NCBI GenBank assembly: GCA_032173965.1
Contig: CM063288.1
Coordinates: forward strand, 19,751,501-19,815,500
Length of the DNA: 64,000 nucleotides
Direction: 5' to 3'
From: Sitta carolinensis
Lineage: Eukaryota; Chordata; Aves; Passeriformes; Sittidae
Made by a program: the position numbers and the translations under genes. Positions 12,217-27,207 of this stretch are shown piece by piece. A model generated the notes under the pieces. It did no database searches. It had not been told where the DNA came from and was given only the letters and a program-made list of their open reading frames with translations. Every line of letters starts with the position of its first letter. Within the stretch, counting starts at the first letter, position 1.

Positions 12217-15200
12217 TCTATCACTATAGGAAAGGATAATCACCTTTCTAGGTTTGCAAGGCTGCATAGTTATGCAGATGGATGCTTTTGGTAAGCCTGG
12301 TACTGTGCATTGCATTGCACATAGTGGACCCTGCAGGAGCCCCCAGGAGGAACCATTACCTCCCACCCTGTGGAAACCCTGAATTTTCACTTTCTGGAAT
12401 TTTACAGAAGCCTTTCAGCTTTACTAGCCAGCTTCACTAGCCATTAGGGTGAGAAACTTATGAGTACCTCATTTTCAAGGTTTCATTTCTTTACCATATA
12501 ATTCAGTGTGAATTTAGAAAATCATAAGTGACATCAGTTGCACGTCTCTCGACCTTCTGTAATTTTTCAGCTGAGACCTGCAGTGACTATGCTTGCATTC
12601 TGAACTGCTTCACCCATCGATGGTTAAATCTTTTGCTACTCGTAATGGCATGATATGCAGCCTAAATTTTGCCAAAGTATCAGACCAACAAATCTGAAAA
12701 GAAATTGGACCATTCATAAATTTTTCTTTACTGCACAGCTCCTTAATTGTTTTTTCCCCTCCAACAGGCAAAGACACAAACAGTGGCAAGTGATAAATAC
12801 AAGCTTTGATTTGTTAAACACATGTTAGCTCTATGTTTAGCCCTAGGCAGTGAATTTCATTATAGGCTGGTTTACTTCTGGATTGGTTATTGTGATTGCT
12901 TCCAATGTGAAAAGATTTGACCTGCAGCCATGACTGATTAGTATCAGAGGTGAGAGATAAAATAAGATGCAAGTAAACTGCACAGATAAATTGCAGTAGG
13001 GTTCTCCAGAGACAACTCAGTACTTGTTCTATGTAAAACAAGTTGAAATTCAGCTTGTAATGACTACATTGCAATAAAAATAGAATGCAGAACTCTCTCA
13101 TTGAAATATCAAAAAATATAGTAAGAAATCCAAGAAATTTCATGAAATTTAATGAATAATAAATACATGATAATGCTGTGCCAAAACCCTGTAGATTTTA
13201 AAAAGGGTTCAGTTTCTCATCTTAACATGTAATGTTCACTGATCCAAGCTGATGTTTACCTGCTCTTTGTCCTCATTTTCTATCCACAACATACAGGTTT
13301 ATTTGAACACTTCTTTTCACTATGTCTTTGTTGGTAGTTCAGTTTTTCATCATGCAGCACTTCATTGCCCTACTGTTATTGTTTGAAAATTCTTTTGAAT
13401 ATTCTCTATTAGCCTTATTTTTGTTATTTTGCCACAGTTATTAGTGCTCTGAATCAGCAGCATATTTCAGACGACTGATGTACTCTGGCATATAGTGTGG
13501 TTCCTCATTCATTACTCTTCTGTATCTAAAAAACCCACACTCTTTTATCTAAGTAAACTTAGTTTGAGTAAGTACAGTAGGTACAGAGCTTTGAGAGTGC
13601 ACACAAAGCGAAAAGAACACTAATAATATTTTCACAATGGCTTTTTTTTTTCAAATTGCAGAATTTTTAAACTTTTTCTCATATCAGAAAATTTTAGATA
13701 ATTTCTTTATTTCTGGGTATTTTATAAGAAAAAGGCTAAGACCATTAATTGTTTGGTTTTATAGAGCTATGATTTAATCTGCTAGCTGTATGTTACCAAA
13801 CAATTTCTCGGTGTTTGCTGGTATTTAAAAATCTGAATTCACTCTGATGAATTCTCCACAGCTGAGTAGTAATAGCTGGATTTCAGAACATCTTTGTAGA
13901 AGACACTGTGTGCTTTCTCAAATTATTTCTGTAGTTCTTCATAGATACTGTGAAGAGATAACATGCTGGCTAAAGCAATTAATATTGCAGAATGTTACCT
14001 GAGGTATATGGTGTACTTCAGAAAGTACCATAACAAATTGACTTCTTATGTATTTTGTGTGGGTTTGGATTTTTTTCCTTTGTTCTAAATTTGAGTTATT
14101 ATTCTAGTGGATTGTGGTTAGCTGCCAAAAATCATATACAGCTCAGTAGAAGCCCAAACCATGGTATATAATTTGCATGGTTGATCAATACAAATGAAAA
14201 AAACCCAAAACATCTCATACAAGTAAAGGATAGATACTGAGGTTGAAATGTTTAGAACCACATATGTGATGATGTAGATACTACAAGTTACTCATAGATA
14301 CAGTTTGATAAATAGGTATTCCATTCACTGAATCATGAACTAGTTCTGAGGCATTTTGGTGGAAAAAAATTGCTGTGCATGACTTACTCATTAGCTCTGC
14401 TCGTGACAATGATTACATTACTTGGCTGTAAATCATTACTTCTTTCTACTCTATAGAAGTATTTTATATTTCAGTTCTCTCATGGATAACCTCAGATGAT
14501 TGTAATGATTTAGCTAAGTATAACAATAGCCAATACTAGCTTGTCACGGTAATAGTGAGCTTGAAGATCTCCCTTCTGCCCCCAGCAAGGATTGTCTTTC
14601 TTGAGGATCTTCCTTGCCTATGGAGAGAATTACAGGAAGAAGTTGTTGTGCTCAAGTGTTGGCAGTACAACAGAAAAATAATGCCACACCCACTCCTTCC
14701 CTGCTTATAACACCTTCCCCCCAATGGAAGGTCAGAATACCAAACTCACAGGAAGTATCGTTAGTGCTGCCAGTGGGAGAAAGAGGGGCTGCTTTCCACT
14801 GTGTGGTCAGGCAGGCATAAGCATATCTTAGTCATAACACAACATGTACAAAAGAAGAGTATTATGAATTCTAATATTTCTTTTCCTTAAAATATCTTAG
14901 TACCTGTTTTTTGTCTTTAAGGTTTGTCCTGCCTTGTACATATGAAAACATAGGCAATGAACAATGTTAGCAGGCAAGAAGCACAACTACATAGTTACTA
15001 AATATCGCCTCTTGCTTGTCAGGTTGGTCTGCCCTACCAGGCTAGGTCTGACAGGAAGACTGCAGCCATGACTAGCAAGCTGAATCGCAGTAAGAATACC
15101 CATGAAGATTTGATCATCTTTAGTATGTCCTTCTTCATCTGACTGTCTTACATTCTGTTGGGAATCAAATGCAGATGATGCGTGTGATTACCTAGTACTG

Positions 15201-16541
15201 AAAAGCTGGTAAGCTATACCAGCTCTTTACCTTTAGTTGCAGCTAGTTTTTGTCCTTACAGGCTAGGAAGAGTATCTTCAATTCTTTGGCTTTGTGAGTG
15301 TAGTGCTATTCTTAAAACTCCATTTCACCAGTATGCTTATGTTGCCTCCTGCACACACACAAAAGTTACATTCAAAATAAGGAAAAAATATTACATTGTT
15401 CCAGCCTCTTTTTGTAGAACTGGGATTTGCAAACACCAAAAATGCCCTGCAGCAAAGTGGTGCAATTGTTTTTTCTACATTCTTTTAATGCTGTTCTTTA
15501 CTGCGTATTCTTAGTCACGATAAAGAGCATGACTATCAAATGAATAACAGCAAGCTTGTCGGTTTTAAAGGGCTTATTTGAACATAAAAACAGACAAAAA
15601 GCCAGCTAAGCTCACTGTATCTCTTAAAAAAAAATAAAGAGCTAATTTTAGTAGCAGCATAGATAGGTGTAGTTTCAAAAATTAAGAACAACTAGGTGCT
15701 ATAGTTAAAAGTTGGTTAAAGAGATACTTGTGTAACAAAAATCTTTGACCTGTTGATTTGTTTTCAGAGACTGGTGAACATATATGGGGTTCAGGTCTGT
15801 ATACTGTCTCATCTTATGCCCAAAAGGGCACAGGAACAGGATTCCAGTTTGGGCTAACCCCTCATATTTTGCTCATCAGACTTTGAGACTAGGTGATATC
15901 AATTTCTTTCATCTCTTGTTGTCCACGTGCTTCCAATTAATATTTCATTTGTAAGAAACTGATAAATTGGAAGTTCTTAATCACCTCACAAGGATTTTCC
16001 CTTTGCAATGGTATTCAGAACAGCTGTAAATTCAAGTCTATAGTATATATCAGTTTTCTGTCTGCATATCCAGGCTCATGCTTTGTGCCTTTTGATCGTT
16101 GATTTAGGGTCCAAGAAGGATAAATTCCTCAACTTCGTATCCAAAGGAGCTTAACTGCTTTAGAAAAATGAAATTTTGCGTTACTCTTATTTGTAAACCG
16201 TAGTCTACTTTAAAACATTCCCTGGGAAGAACATAGTCATCAGACAGCCACAGGCAGACATATCTCAGGGCATTGCAAATGGAGTAGGATTTTCGTTATT
16301 GTTTTTCATCATCATAAGTAACTTAAACCCTCAAACTTTCAAAATCAGAGATTGCTTACATGGTAGTAGCATGCCACACAAGCTAATAATTGACACAATT
16401 GAAGAAAATCACTGTTAATTCGCAGCTCCCTCTTCTTGTCCCACCCATAAAATAAACATGCACAGTCAGAAAGCGTTTGCGAATTTTCTCCTTAAATTCT
16501 GCAACTCGTTTGTGGAATCGTAATTACTTGTGGTGTGACTT

Positions 16542-16577
16542 GCGAGGGGAAAAAAAAAAGAGAGAGAAAAAAAGAGG
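16542..16577. repeat. purine-rich low-complexity tract
   Basis: This is a run of A with interspersed GA units, strand-asymmetric. It has no evident function. Confidence 0.8.
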
Positions 16578-17739
16578 AACCAATCTAATCTTTTTTTTTT
16601 TAGAGATTATAACAGTAAGGCAGAAAATGCTGACTATGGTAGATTAAACCATGCAGAACTTCACATGTACAGAAAACATATGACAGACATGGACAGACAT
16701 CATGGAATTAAAACCAAGCCAGAAGTGGAGTGCAGAGGGAATATGCCATCAAAGAACAACACCCATGCAGACAAGCATGATAGAGAAAGGAGAAAGAAGA
16801 GAATGATATGAAAAATTAAAAAGATACTCTTCAATTTCAGTAAGAACAGAAGACTCAGTAGCCTTAGCAATGAAATGTCCTGATGCTTTCTGTAGCATTT
16901 CTTTTCTTATATCTAGTTGCTCAAATTTTTCAGGGAAAAGTATAATTCAAGTTTAGAGCATTTGAAAGTAGAATTACAATTAATTCTGTTTTAAAAGGTA
17001 AAATCTTTTTAAATGGCAATGCTTACCAAAAAATTCATTTGCAGTACTGCCCATAGTATTGCATCGCTAGTTTGCAACACTTTATATCATTATTTGCAAC
17101 ATAGTTTTTTGTAATGGGAGGAAGCCTGTGTCTCTGAAGGGGTAGAACATTAATTGGTCCAAAATCTTTGAAAATAAAGAGACCAGATGAAATAGAGGAA
17201 ATTTTCCCTTGTGTAATAACAACTTTCAGTGACCCTTTTTTATTTTCTTTTAATGAACTTTGGAAGCTAACCAAACCACACAAACAAAGAAAAGATAACA
17301 AAGAATGTAAATACTTAACATCACATCAGGAGAAGGGACAAGGTAAAACACAATACTCCAGATAGTACAGTGAGTTACACAATTAATTCAGCCTTAAAAC
17401 AAGATTCCAGAAGTTAATTGAGACAGGAGGAATTGAGATTACCCCCGCTGGATTTCTAGGATTTACAGTCTTACATTCTGTATTTCACTATCACATCTAT
17501 TGCAGCTGTACATCCATGATGCTTTTGTCTTTGCAGACAAGGACCAAAGACATTTTCAGTTTTGTTTCCTAACCTTATTTTTAATTCCTCTGTTTGTGCC
17601 CATCTCCATGTTCAATGTTGGACCTAAGCAAAAGCTTTACATTTTTTAATTTAGTGATGTTTAGAGTCAGGCCTAAATTCATTAATCTGCGACTTTACAA
17701 CCTATGACCAAACCTATGACTTTATGACTCTTAACCTAT

Positions 17740-18402
17740 GAGAAGGATTTGAGGGTTCTCACAGATGAAAAGCTGGACATCAGCCAGCAGCGTATGCTTG
17801 CAGCCCAGAAGGCATGGCTCCATCAAAAGAGGAGTGGCCAGCAGGTCAAGGAAGGGGATTTTCCTCTTCTACTCTGCTCTCATGAGACCCCACCTGGAGT
17901 GCTGTGTTCAGCTTGGGGTCCTCAGCACAGGAAAGACACGGGCATGCTGGAGTGAGTGCATAGGTGGCTATAAGGATGGTGAGAGGGCTGGAATGCCTCT
18001 TCTGTTAAGACAGTCTGAGAGATGGGGTTATTCATCCTGAAAAGAGAAGGCTTCAGGGAAACCTCATTGCAGCCTTCCGGTACTTTAAGGGGCTTGTGAA
18101 AAAGAGGGAGAGCAACGTTTTGCATGGGCAGATAGCAATAGGGTAAGGGGGAACCATTTCAAACTAAAAGAGGACAGGTTTTGATTAGAAGTTAGGAATT
18201 TCTTTACCCAGAGTATGGTGAGGCTCTGAGCAGTCTGCCCAGAGAAGTTTTGGGTGTCCTACCCCTGGAAGTGTTCAAAGTCAGGTTGCACAGAGCCCTG
18301 AGGAATCTCATCTAATGGGTGACATCCCTGCCCATGTCAGAGGATTGTAACTATGTGATTTTTAAGATTCCTTCCAGCCCAAGCTTTTCTACGATTCTAT
18401 GG
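17740..18402 (+). mobile_element. CR1 LINE 3' fragment, about 0.66 kb
   Basis: The sequence follows the CR1 3' region: a stretch equivalent to the end of ORF2 (CTGGACATCAGCCAGCAG, then GGCCAGCAGGTCAAGG, then ATGAGACCCCACCTGGAGTG) and then the 3' UTR to CCTTCCAGCCC and the tail ACGATTCTATGG. It is more decayed than the copy at 11.2 kb and belongs to a different insertion or subfamily. Short CCTATGAC repeats lie just before it at about 17700-17738. No functional frame remains. Confidence 0.92.
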
Positions 18403-21400
18403 CTTTCTGCATCTTTTCTACCTTTCCAAATGTAATGGAATGTTGGCAAGAGCTTTGATTCAAGTTCACACTCTTCTAGAGCATCTGGTGGTAGCTTCTT
18501 GAGGTGCTATGATTATGCAGGGTCATCCACAGCAAAGCAAGATGTGCCTTGCTTTCTGGACATAATTATTTAAAAGTAAAGCTTTCAGCTCTATTGATAA
18601 TTGCTTCTGAGAACCAGAACCAGATTTATTATTTGTGTTGACAATTTAGGATCAATATTTCAGGTCAGCCTTTACCAGTGGGTTATCGAAATCTTTTATC
18701 CCTTATTGATGAATGAGTGTGTCCCAGATTGGTCTCTGGGTAAAGCCTGTAGCTAGTGAAGAAATAATAAAAGAAAACCTTTCTGGGGAAAAAAAAAACA
18801 CCTTTCTTTGTGTTCTTGTTTATGCTCTATTAAAAAATAAAATAAAATTAGTGGCAGATGACATACGTATTCCCTCTATATTGTCAAATAAATTCTGCAA
18901 ATAAGAAATCCCAGCAAAAAGAGCACTATTGTCTGCCTTTAGATTTGTAGTTGCTTTCTGTAGTCAGAAAAAGCCAAACTCAGGAAGTATGTATGATCTG
19001 TAAGAGAGCTGAGTTTAACCCTAAAGAAGTTAGAGTTGTGTCTACCATGTCCTTTGCAAGCCAACTGGAAAATTGCAGGTGCTGGGTTGATGAAGGACAA
19101 ATGTCTCTCATGGCCTCTGAAAAGGTACAGCAGAGGAAGATGTCCCCATCCATATCTTCAGAGGTTGCTCCAGTTTAGCATCAACTAAAAATGGGTAAGA
19201 CTAGAGGATATGGGAGAAAGATTATTTCTCAAGGACTGCAGCCCTTTATCCTGGTGGCTTTTTGTTCAGGTTTGTGCTGCCCTGCCTTAGAATGATTTCT
19301 GTCCTGAGACAAGTAGGAACAAAGAAACAGAGCTGGCTCTGCGTGCAGCGAGCAGGCCCTCTGTGCTAGGGGTGTTCATCTCTGAAGAGGCCTCAGGACA
19401 ACTGTAAATTTGGCCCATTATGCTCAGCATCATCGTGCATCTTCATGCTACACCATGAACAAGCATGGCTGGTCTGTAAATCTAGCCCATTGTATCTGGA
19501 TTACAATTGTTAAACTAATGCTTGGGGTTTTGTCTGGCTTAGTTTATACCAATACCGGAACATTGAGTAAGAGCAGCAAATCAGAAACAAAAAAACACAA
19601 GCATTTTAAAATATTGCTCCCACAGATTTGAGCCCCAAGTGTGTTTTATATAAACATTTTGAATTGTGGCTGGATTTTTGACCAGATTGTTTCCCCCGAA
19701 GGATCTTTTGAAACGAAAACAAACTGAGCAAAACAAGTTTTAGTGGGATGGGCCAGTGCTTGTTTTCATGTAAGCTGGTGACAAAGCTCAGAGCAGGAAG
19801 GCAGCAGTGAGCTGGAATCTGGCGTACATTGTGTTCTGCATATTCCCAGCTGACTTGCCAGGAGTGCTCTAGAACTGAAACAAGAATCCATTTTCACTAG
19901 GGCACAGGAAAATGTCATCATTAATCTAAAACTATTCAGCTGTTTTAAAACTATAGACTTGTTTAACACAATATCCTGCTTGTGGCTTCTTCTCATGTGA
20001 ATGTGTGGCCTGCGATAGGTTAGGAAGGTGAGCGCTTTTGAGAACTGTCCTCTCTCTTGCATGGCCCATGAATGTATGCCCCATATTCTGTCGCTATACC
20101 CTCTGTGCATTCAAAGGAGATGAGGAAGTGGTTTGCTTTAGCATGAAGCTGTTTCCAGTGGAATTCTGTTATATTTATGTGAATTTGCCATGCATCATGG
20201 GATTGCAGTGAAGAAGACAGATTTCCACATCCTAGTGATGAAAAACAGTGGAAGGTGAGGAATGTTTTGCTTGTAATAGCTATTTGAATTTATTTTAACG
20301 GGGTCACTTCCATGAAATACCATAATGCAGTTTCTGTAGATGCTACATCATTGAGCAAAGTAAGTCTACTACCTGAAGAAAAGGTGAAAGTGCAGTCCCA
20401 CTGTGTAGTGTTGTGCTTAAGTTTCAAGAAAGAAGGCTGGGTAAAAATGATACAGATTGTTAGTGGTATTGCTTGTCAGACTTTTCATTTAGCTTCAAAT
20501 TTGAAAGAGCTACTCCTTTATTTCTAAACCTTCACATTTGCATCCCTTTGATATGAAATACTTGTGAACTAACTAGAGAACAGAGCCATGAGTTCAGTAG
20601 CCAAGAGATCCTTGATTTATTAACACAGAATTTCACAGGCTTGTGTGCAACATCTCCTTGTTCTGCGTATAACAAATGCAGCAGACAGAAGCAGAGGTAC
20701 ATTACAAAGGTTCCAGTACTTCAGGGTGTGGCAGTGTTTATCTACACATCTTGTTTAGCGTTATAACAATAATTGCCTAAATAAGACCATTCAATTTCAA
20801 AAAAAGGATTGAAATCTGAATTATAAGTAACTGCTTAGAATGAGATGTTTATAGTACAACTTGAAAAGTAAATGGGTTGAACAGTATAGACAATATAGCA
20901 TGGCTATGAACAGACTTTCCTATTTGATATGTTTCTTGTTTAAGACAAAAATAATATATATCTCTGTGTTGTGAAACAGTAATGAGCAATAATTGTGATT
21001 ACATAAAGCATTTAAACCGCAGTAACTGCTTCATTGTCCCCTACAGTGTCATTAAGACACTTAAAGGGGAAATTTAAATTACTTCTAATGTAATTCTGTT
21101 ACCTAGTTACTCTAAGCACAGTTGAGGATATACAGTTGCTGCTTTAATTACTAATACCTTACTAATTGTGCCTTTGCAAATAACTGTGAGAAAACATTTT
21201 AATTTAGTTGTGTATTTGTGGTGCTTATCAGACTCTTACAAATTTAAGTACCAATGTACCTTCTTTTTGGTGTATGTATATGACTATGACCTGCAGATTT
21301 ATATGAAAAATGTTGTATTATTAGTGCAGTCTTTTGGAAGATGACATTTGAAAAAAGAGACTGCACTGAACTGGCAAGTTAGCCTGTATCTGCAGTTAGA

Positions 21401-22015
21401 AGTCTTTGAAACTCTAACTGTACTGCAGATGCATGACAACAAACTTCCTTTCTGGAAAGACATGCATCATAGGAAAGAAGTTCTTAAAGAAGTTTGCCAA
21501 ATGGATTGAGTTGTTCTGGTCAAAAAACCAACAGTATTTCTGGCTGAGGACTTCTGCCAATCCAGATGATGTCAATAAATAAATGTATTCGTAGCATTTG
21601 CTGGTATAGACTGTGCCTTAAACTAGAATGAGTTTTTTGGTTTTGTTTTTGGGTTTTTTTTAATAACTTTTACTGCCATCGTTGCTATGGGCTTTCTGCT
21701 TGGTGTGCACCCAGATAAGTCATGGTTTATACACAACCGTTGTACATTAGGATTAAAGAGCTCAGGCTCAGGTTTTCATTCGGAATGAATCCTGCCAAGC
21801 GTGGCCTCGTGATTCAATTTAAGAAGGGATGTGTGCTCTTAGATGCATTTGAATAAGCACCAGTATTTTGTCCTGTAGATTCCTAAAATAACCAATATAA
21901 AAGTAAAGTGCAAAATACATCAGGTGTTGACATATGTCTGTCAGGTTTCTGGCCTGTACTCAGAGCTCAGTCAAGATAGTGGAGAAGGTCCCAGTAGATT
22001 TTGGATAAGATCAGG

Positions 22016-22068
<53 letters not shown>
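22016..22068 (+). repeat. poly-A tract of 53 bases
   Basis: This is an uninterrupted run of A in the giant intron. No CR1 or other retroelement body is recognisable upstream of it. It may be an expanded mononucleotide repeat, the tail of an unrecognised retrocopy, or partly an assembly effect. Confidence 0.9.
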
Positions 22069-22069
<1 letters not shown>

Positions 22070-25000
22070 ACCACTAAATGGACCCTGCTGTTCCAGATTT
22101 CCCCAAAAATGCCTTTTCTGATACTGAGGAACAATTTTTAATTTTTTTTTTCAACCAGAACAATAATTTTCATGTGGTATTTCTCAACAAATAGACTTTT
22201 CAGGGCTGAAAGGTAGGGAATGGATACCTTATGCAGGCACTGAACACATGCTCTAGGGCATGCAATGTGGTTGCAGCTGCATTGCATCCTCCCTCCACCT
22301 CTCAGTCAGAGCATGGTAGTACTGAGTAAGGTCTGGTTTTCACAACTACATTTGCTTAATTTATTCTGAAAACTCTCAGCATACACTTCAGCAGTATAAT
22401 GTATGCAGAGAAATTTGACAGGGCAAGCTAAAAATATTGTATATTATAGGAAGAGCAAATGTAAAATTATTGGATAGACTTTTGTTTTCAGACTAATACA
22501 TTCAGGAACTATATGTAGATGCTAAATTCGACACTAAATCCAAATGCTTCCCATGTCATTGGAGATTACATACAATGTGAAAAGAGGCCAGTCTCATGTA
22601 TCCTCTTTGCCCTTTTTTTGTATTGATAAGTCACATAAGTTTCTCCTTTCTGTTTAACCATAACATTCAGACAAATGGAAATACATGCAAATGCATTTAA
22701 TTTTGCAATTGCAAATGCAAACTGCAGTCTGTTCAGTCAGCAGTGTGCTATGGTGTTGGAAAAACAATAGATTAATTAAGATAACAGTATCTTCTGTAAA
22801 CTTGAAAATAAATCATTGTGTTTTTAATATCTTACATTAAAGGTGAGTCTTTTGAAAAACTATAGTGTTCTTTTAGGGCATTGCACCTGGAATTATCTCA
22901 ACCTGTGAAAACATTCTTCTCCTTCCAGAAATTAAATTCATTGATCCCTTTTAAGTACATGTTCTTTAATGTCCAATGGCCACTTTTAATGTCAATTTTA
23001 GGTGCAGCTGAATCTAAACAACTGCAGTTTACATGGTCATTATATAATTCATCTAGATTGATCAGTGTAATATCTGATTTTTCAAGATTTCCTCACAATT
23101 CTGAAATTTTAGCAATGCAGATATTTTCCTTTTGCCCAAGGCAATAATAGATGTGGTGTGCAAACACTGCTTTAAAGAGGGTGTCTGTCTGCTGATTTGC
23201 ATATTTTAAAAGTATTAAGATCAAAAGTAATGAGAATTTAATCCATATGGCATGTAAAAGATAAATAGGAATATTAATACTGTATCAAATACTAATTAAA
23301 GGAAACACCAGTCCTATTTTTAAAATCTTGCATGCAGATGAAAAAGAAGTCACTGCAACGTTAAGACCTGATTCTTAAAGAAATTAGGAATTTTTTTTCA
23401 AGCCCAGATTCTAACTGAGACTGAGTTCATATGCTGGGCCAAATTCTGTTTGCATAGTACTTCACCATATCACTGGAGTATCCTTTTCTTTCAGTTTTTT
23501 TCTCGTTTGATTCTAAAACTGAAAACTGCCATCAGCTTTACTGTCAGCTTTTAATATGGAAATTCCCTTTCATTATCCAAGAAGCTGAAATACCAGTGTT
23601 TTCTAACTTGCCTAAGTATACATGTCTAGGCGCTAAAATAGCTAATGCATGGGAACTCTGTTGGATTTTGATAAAGTATTGAGTTCAGATTGTAGCAGTG
23701 GGGGAAGTAAATGTCATCTCCTAAAGACATTTTAGTCTTTGGTTTAGACTAAAGTTCTGTCTTTTACTGTTATGGAATTTGTAGGTGAAAGTAACTTGGA
23801 ATGTGTGCTCCTGGCAGAGTAGCAAGTACTCAGAAAAACTGGCTCTGGTTGCACTAGAGTTAGAAGCGTTAGTGCAGTGCCAACCTAACACTCCACACAG
23901 ACAAGTCAGCCATAGCTGCACATGTACCTATCATGGAGATACATTTAGAGCTTCATTATTTCTAAAACTATAGACCTTCAGTTCTCTATTTCGTCTTTGT
24001 TATAAATATTGAAAGGTAGGGTATACTTTTAACAGAAGAATTAGCTTGCAGTGAAGTTTCACTTGAAATATGATAAAAATAAACGGAGCTTTTAACAAGT
24101 TTTGTTGCTACTGCAGAGTCTTGTTAGTGGAAGAATAAACTTTATCATTTGCTGTAGCATGCTGAAGATGTGTGAATAAATGGAGTGATTATTCTTCATT
24201 TGTGCCTTAAATAATATGTGTACACCAAAGCTGTCTGAGACACAGCTGAGCCTGCCAGAGTGGAGAGAAGAGTCTGAAATGTTAAATCTTGCTTAGCCTT
24301 GTGCATTACTCAAACTCTATTTTTTTCCTGTACGTCTATGTTTCCTATGTGTTTCTTTATCACCCCATAAAGTAGCCATCCCTATAGAGCAAATCTTGCC
24401 CTCCACAGGTTGAGGAAATGGACTCTGATCAGTGGACTATTTCTGCTTAAAGGTGGCAGTGATTCTACTGTAGAAGGCAGTGAGACACTCTGCAGATTGC
24501 ATACACCTCCAGTGTTGCTGCTGTGTTCCCTTTGGCCAGATCAGAGTGGTCAGGACAAAGTTGTTTTGTTACCAGATCAACAAACCACAATTCTTCTGCA
24601 ACCTGCCATCCACTTTGAAAGTGCTACACCATTCTAAAGAAACTGGTACAGCCACACATCAAGCATGTACCAGTTGTTCCATGTATGCATGAAGCAAAGT
24701 TCTCCAGGAGCTGCTCTCATAATGCAAGAGGCAGTTTGATGTAGAAGGAAAAATGCAGTCTCCTAGAGAAAGGATGTGATTGTGCTGTAAAATATTCCCA
24801 GCTGCATGTGTGTAAAGCCAGTTTAGCCAATCCAACAGATGATAAGTGAGGATATAGACCCATCTGTTTCTTGTCCTCTTCCAGGAAATATTAGGTAGAT
24901 GCAGTAATTGCTTACTGTGCCCCTTCTTTGCAGTCAGTCTAAGGATGATTTCACAAAGGTACCAGCCTGAGTCCATCTAGAAGAAGCTGAGCTTTGTCCT

Positions 25001-27207
25001 GGATGAGTTAATGCTTTTTTTTCTCAGTTTTCATTTCAAATATCTGGCAAGAGTGTGTTGGCTCTGTGCCTTCTGAGTCATGGTCTCCCTGGGAAGGAAG
25101 GATGTGGTTAAGGTCACTGAAGTTGTTTTGTGGACTGCTGAATGGCTACAGGACCTTGTATCCCAGGTGTGGTTTTTTTTCTGTTCACTTTCCTGCAGAA
25201 TAGCCCAGGTACTGTTTTTTATAGTTTCTGTGTATTTTGTAAAAGACCTTTTAAATATTGAATACATTTTCATTTTCCAGCTGGAAAATTAAAACATAGA
25301 AGTATATCATCACATGGTTCATTCAGTCTTGAAGCAATTTTGAAATGTTAACCAGAAAAATCTATGTGCCTTGGAGCATTTTTTACATCAAACATTCCAT
25401 GAAAATATTTTCCTGAAACTCTTTAAGTATTTCCAAATATTAAAGACGAAGAAAGATGACTTTCTGAGTATTGGTGATGGGCTAATGCAGATAGTGTCAA
25501 GTTCACATTTAAAAAAAAAAGTAATGTGAGCTTTTACAGTGGGGGGAGACTGACCAGCATCACTCATCACTGGCACAGGCTAACACACTGCTGATGCCAA
25601 TTCACATTCTGACAGAGGTGTTGTAGACACCAAATAAACAGAGTTTATTGGTAAGCACTTTGACAAGCAGAGACAAGAATGAAAGAAGTAAGCAAGTGGC
25701 ACAATGAGTAGTTTTAGAAATAAATATACAGATAGGTATATCCTTCCCTCCCCATACCATTCCCTCCTCAGCCCCATCTTGGTTTAGATTTTGAAGTGGT
25801 TTCTGGTAGCCATGCTTTCATTGCCCTTTTGAGAGCTGGGGAAGAGAAAATGATGGTGATTGGAAGAGGGATAATCATCTTTTCTCTTCAAGATAGTATG
25901 ATTTCCCAAAGAGGGAAGATTTTCATTCCTGTGGTTTAATACCTGTGTATATATTTAGGATGTACTGTTGGCTCTTGTTATCTATCAGATAATAAAATTT
26001 ATCTTGGATCAGCATTAAGGTTAGCTTAGTGCCCTCTAGAAATTTACTGGGCAAAAGTTTATTCTTGGAGTTTGTTGTGGTTCTGAACCTAAATGCTTTC
26101 TTTACATCCTTCCTTGTCTTTTGTAGTTTTTGTCTGGATAATTCTTAGCCCCATCCTCCAGCTGGAGAAGCAAAGTACTTCCTAATCTTTGCCTATGGAT
26201 TTAAAAGATCTCTGCTTCTTTTAGCAGGGGACTCAGAAATCTGAAGCCCTCATCTTTATCATATCCCCCTCTGTATTTATGATAGCTTTATAGCTGTATT
26301 CCAAGAAAAAAAAAAATGGATCTTCTGGTGGACTTCTTCGAGTTGAGCCCAGATGAGTAGAGCTGGACTGAAAAGATGCTAAGCCTAGAGCACACACTAC
26401 TTCCCTAGGATGGTGCCTGTGTTGCCTTAGGGCTTTGGTTTCTAATCTAATTGCAAGACAAAGACAGTCTCCCAACAGCTCCAACACCCCTGTGTAGTAG
26501 AAATTCCTTCTGTAAGTCTGGGTTGTGTAACACCTTGTGTTTACAGGTCTGAATGCTAGGCTCTAGTATTTGCTGTGGATCAGTGTCACCGAGACAGCAT
26601 GTTTGAGCTGGGCAGCTGGGTCACTACGACAGCAAAACAACATCTCACTGAACTCAAATACTCTAGAACAAAAACTAATTCAAACTGTACTTGACACAGC
26701 CATTTTTTACATACTCAGATTTTTTGCAGGACACAATATCATTTTATTGGCCATTTTTGCACCTTTCCTGAAACCAGGGTTCTCAGTACAGACACGTGGA
26801 TTTTTCTGCCTTTGAAAAAAAGGCTTCCAGAAGACTGTGACAACTACCTGGAGCTGTGTGTGTGATATGAGTATTACTGGTAATTTATAGAAGTCAATGT
26901 GTGAAAATCATAGTCTGAGACACTTTTCATGAATCTCTGAGCATAAAAGAGGTTTTGAATATTGAAGTATTGAAGCATTCCTGCAGTTCAGGTGCTCTCC
27001 TCCTACATGGATAGGACATTGTAGCTGGTGTCTGATGCTGGAAGATGTCTTTCCTAGGTGTCACATGCTGCCAGTTTACAGAGCACCTCAGAGAAGCAGC
27101 CTGCAATTTCTTCAGCCTCCTCATCTTGTGCCTAGGCACTGCAAGATGACTCTGTGTATGTTTAGGTTTATGGATTCTTGGAGGATGTAATGCTTAAGAA
27201 TGTCAGC

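Noticed and set aside
11220..12229. Several overlapping open frames of 60 to 163 codons on both strands
   Set aside because: They lie inside the CR1 fragment, where higher GC lowers stop frequency. They are remnants or shadows of the LINE, not host genes.
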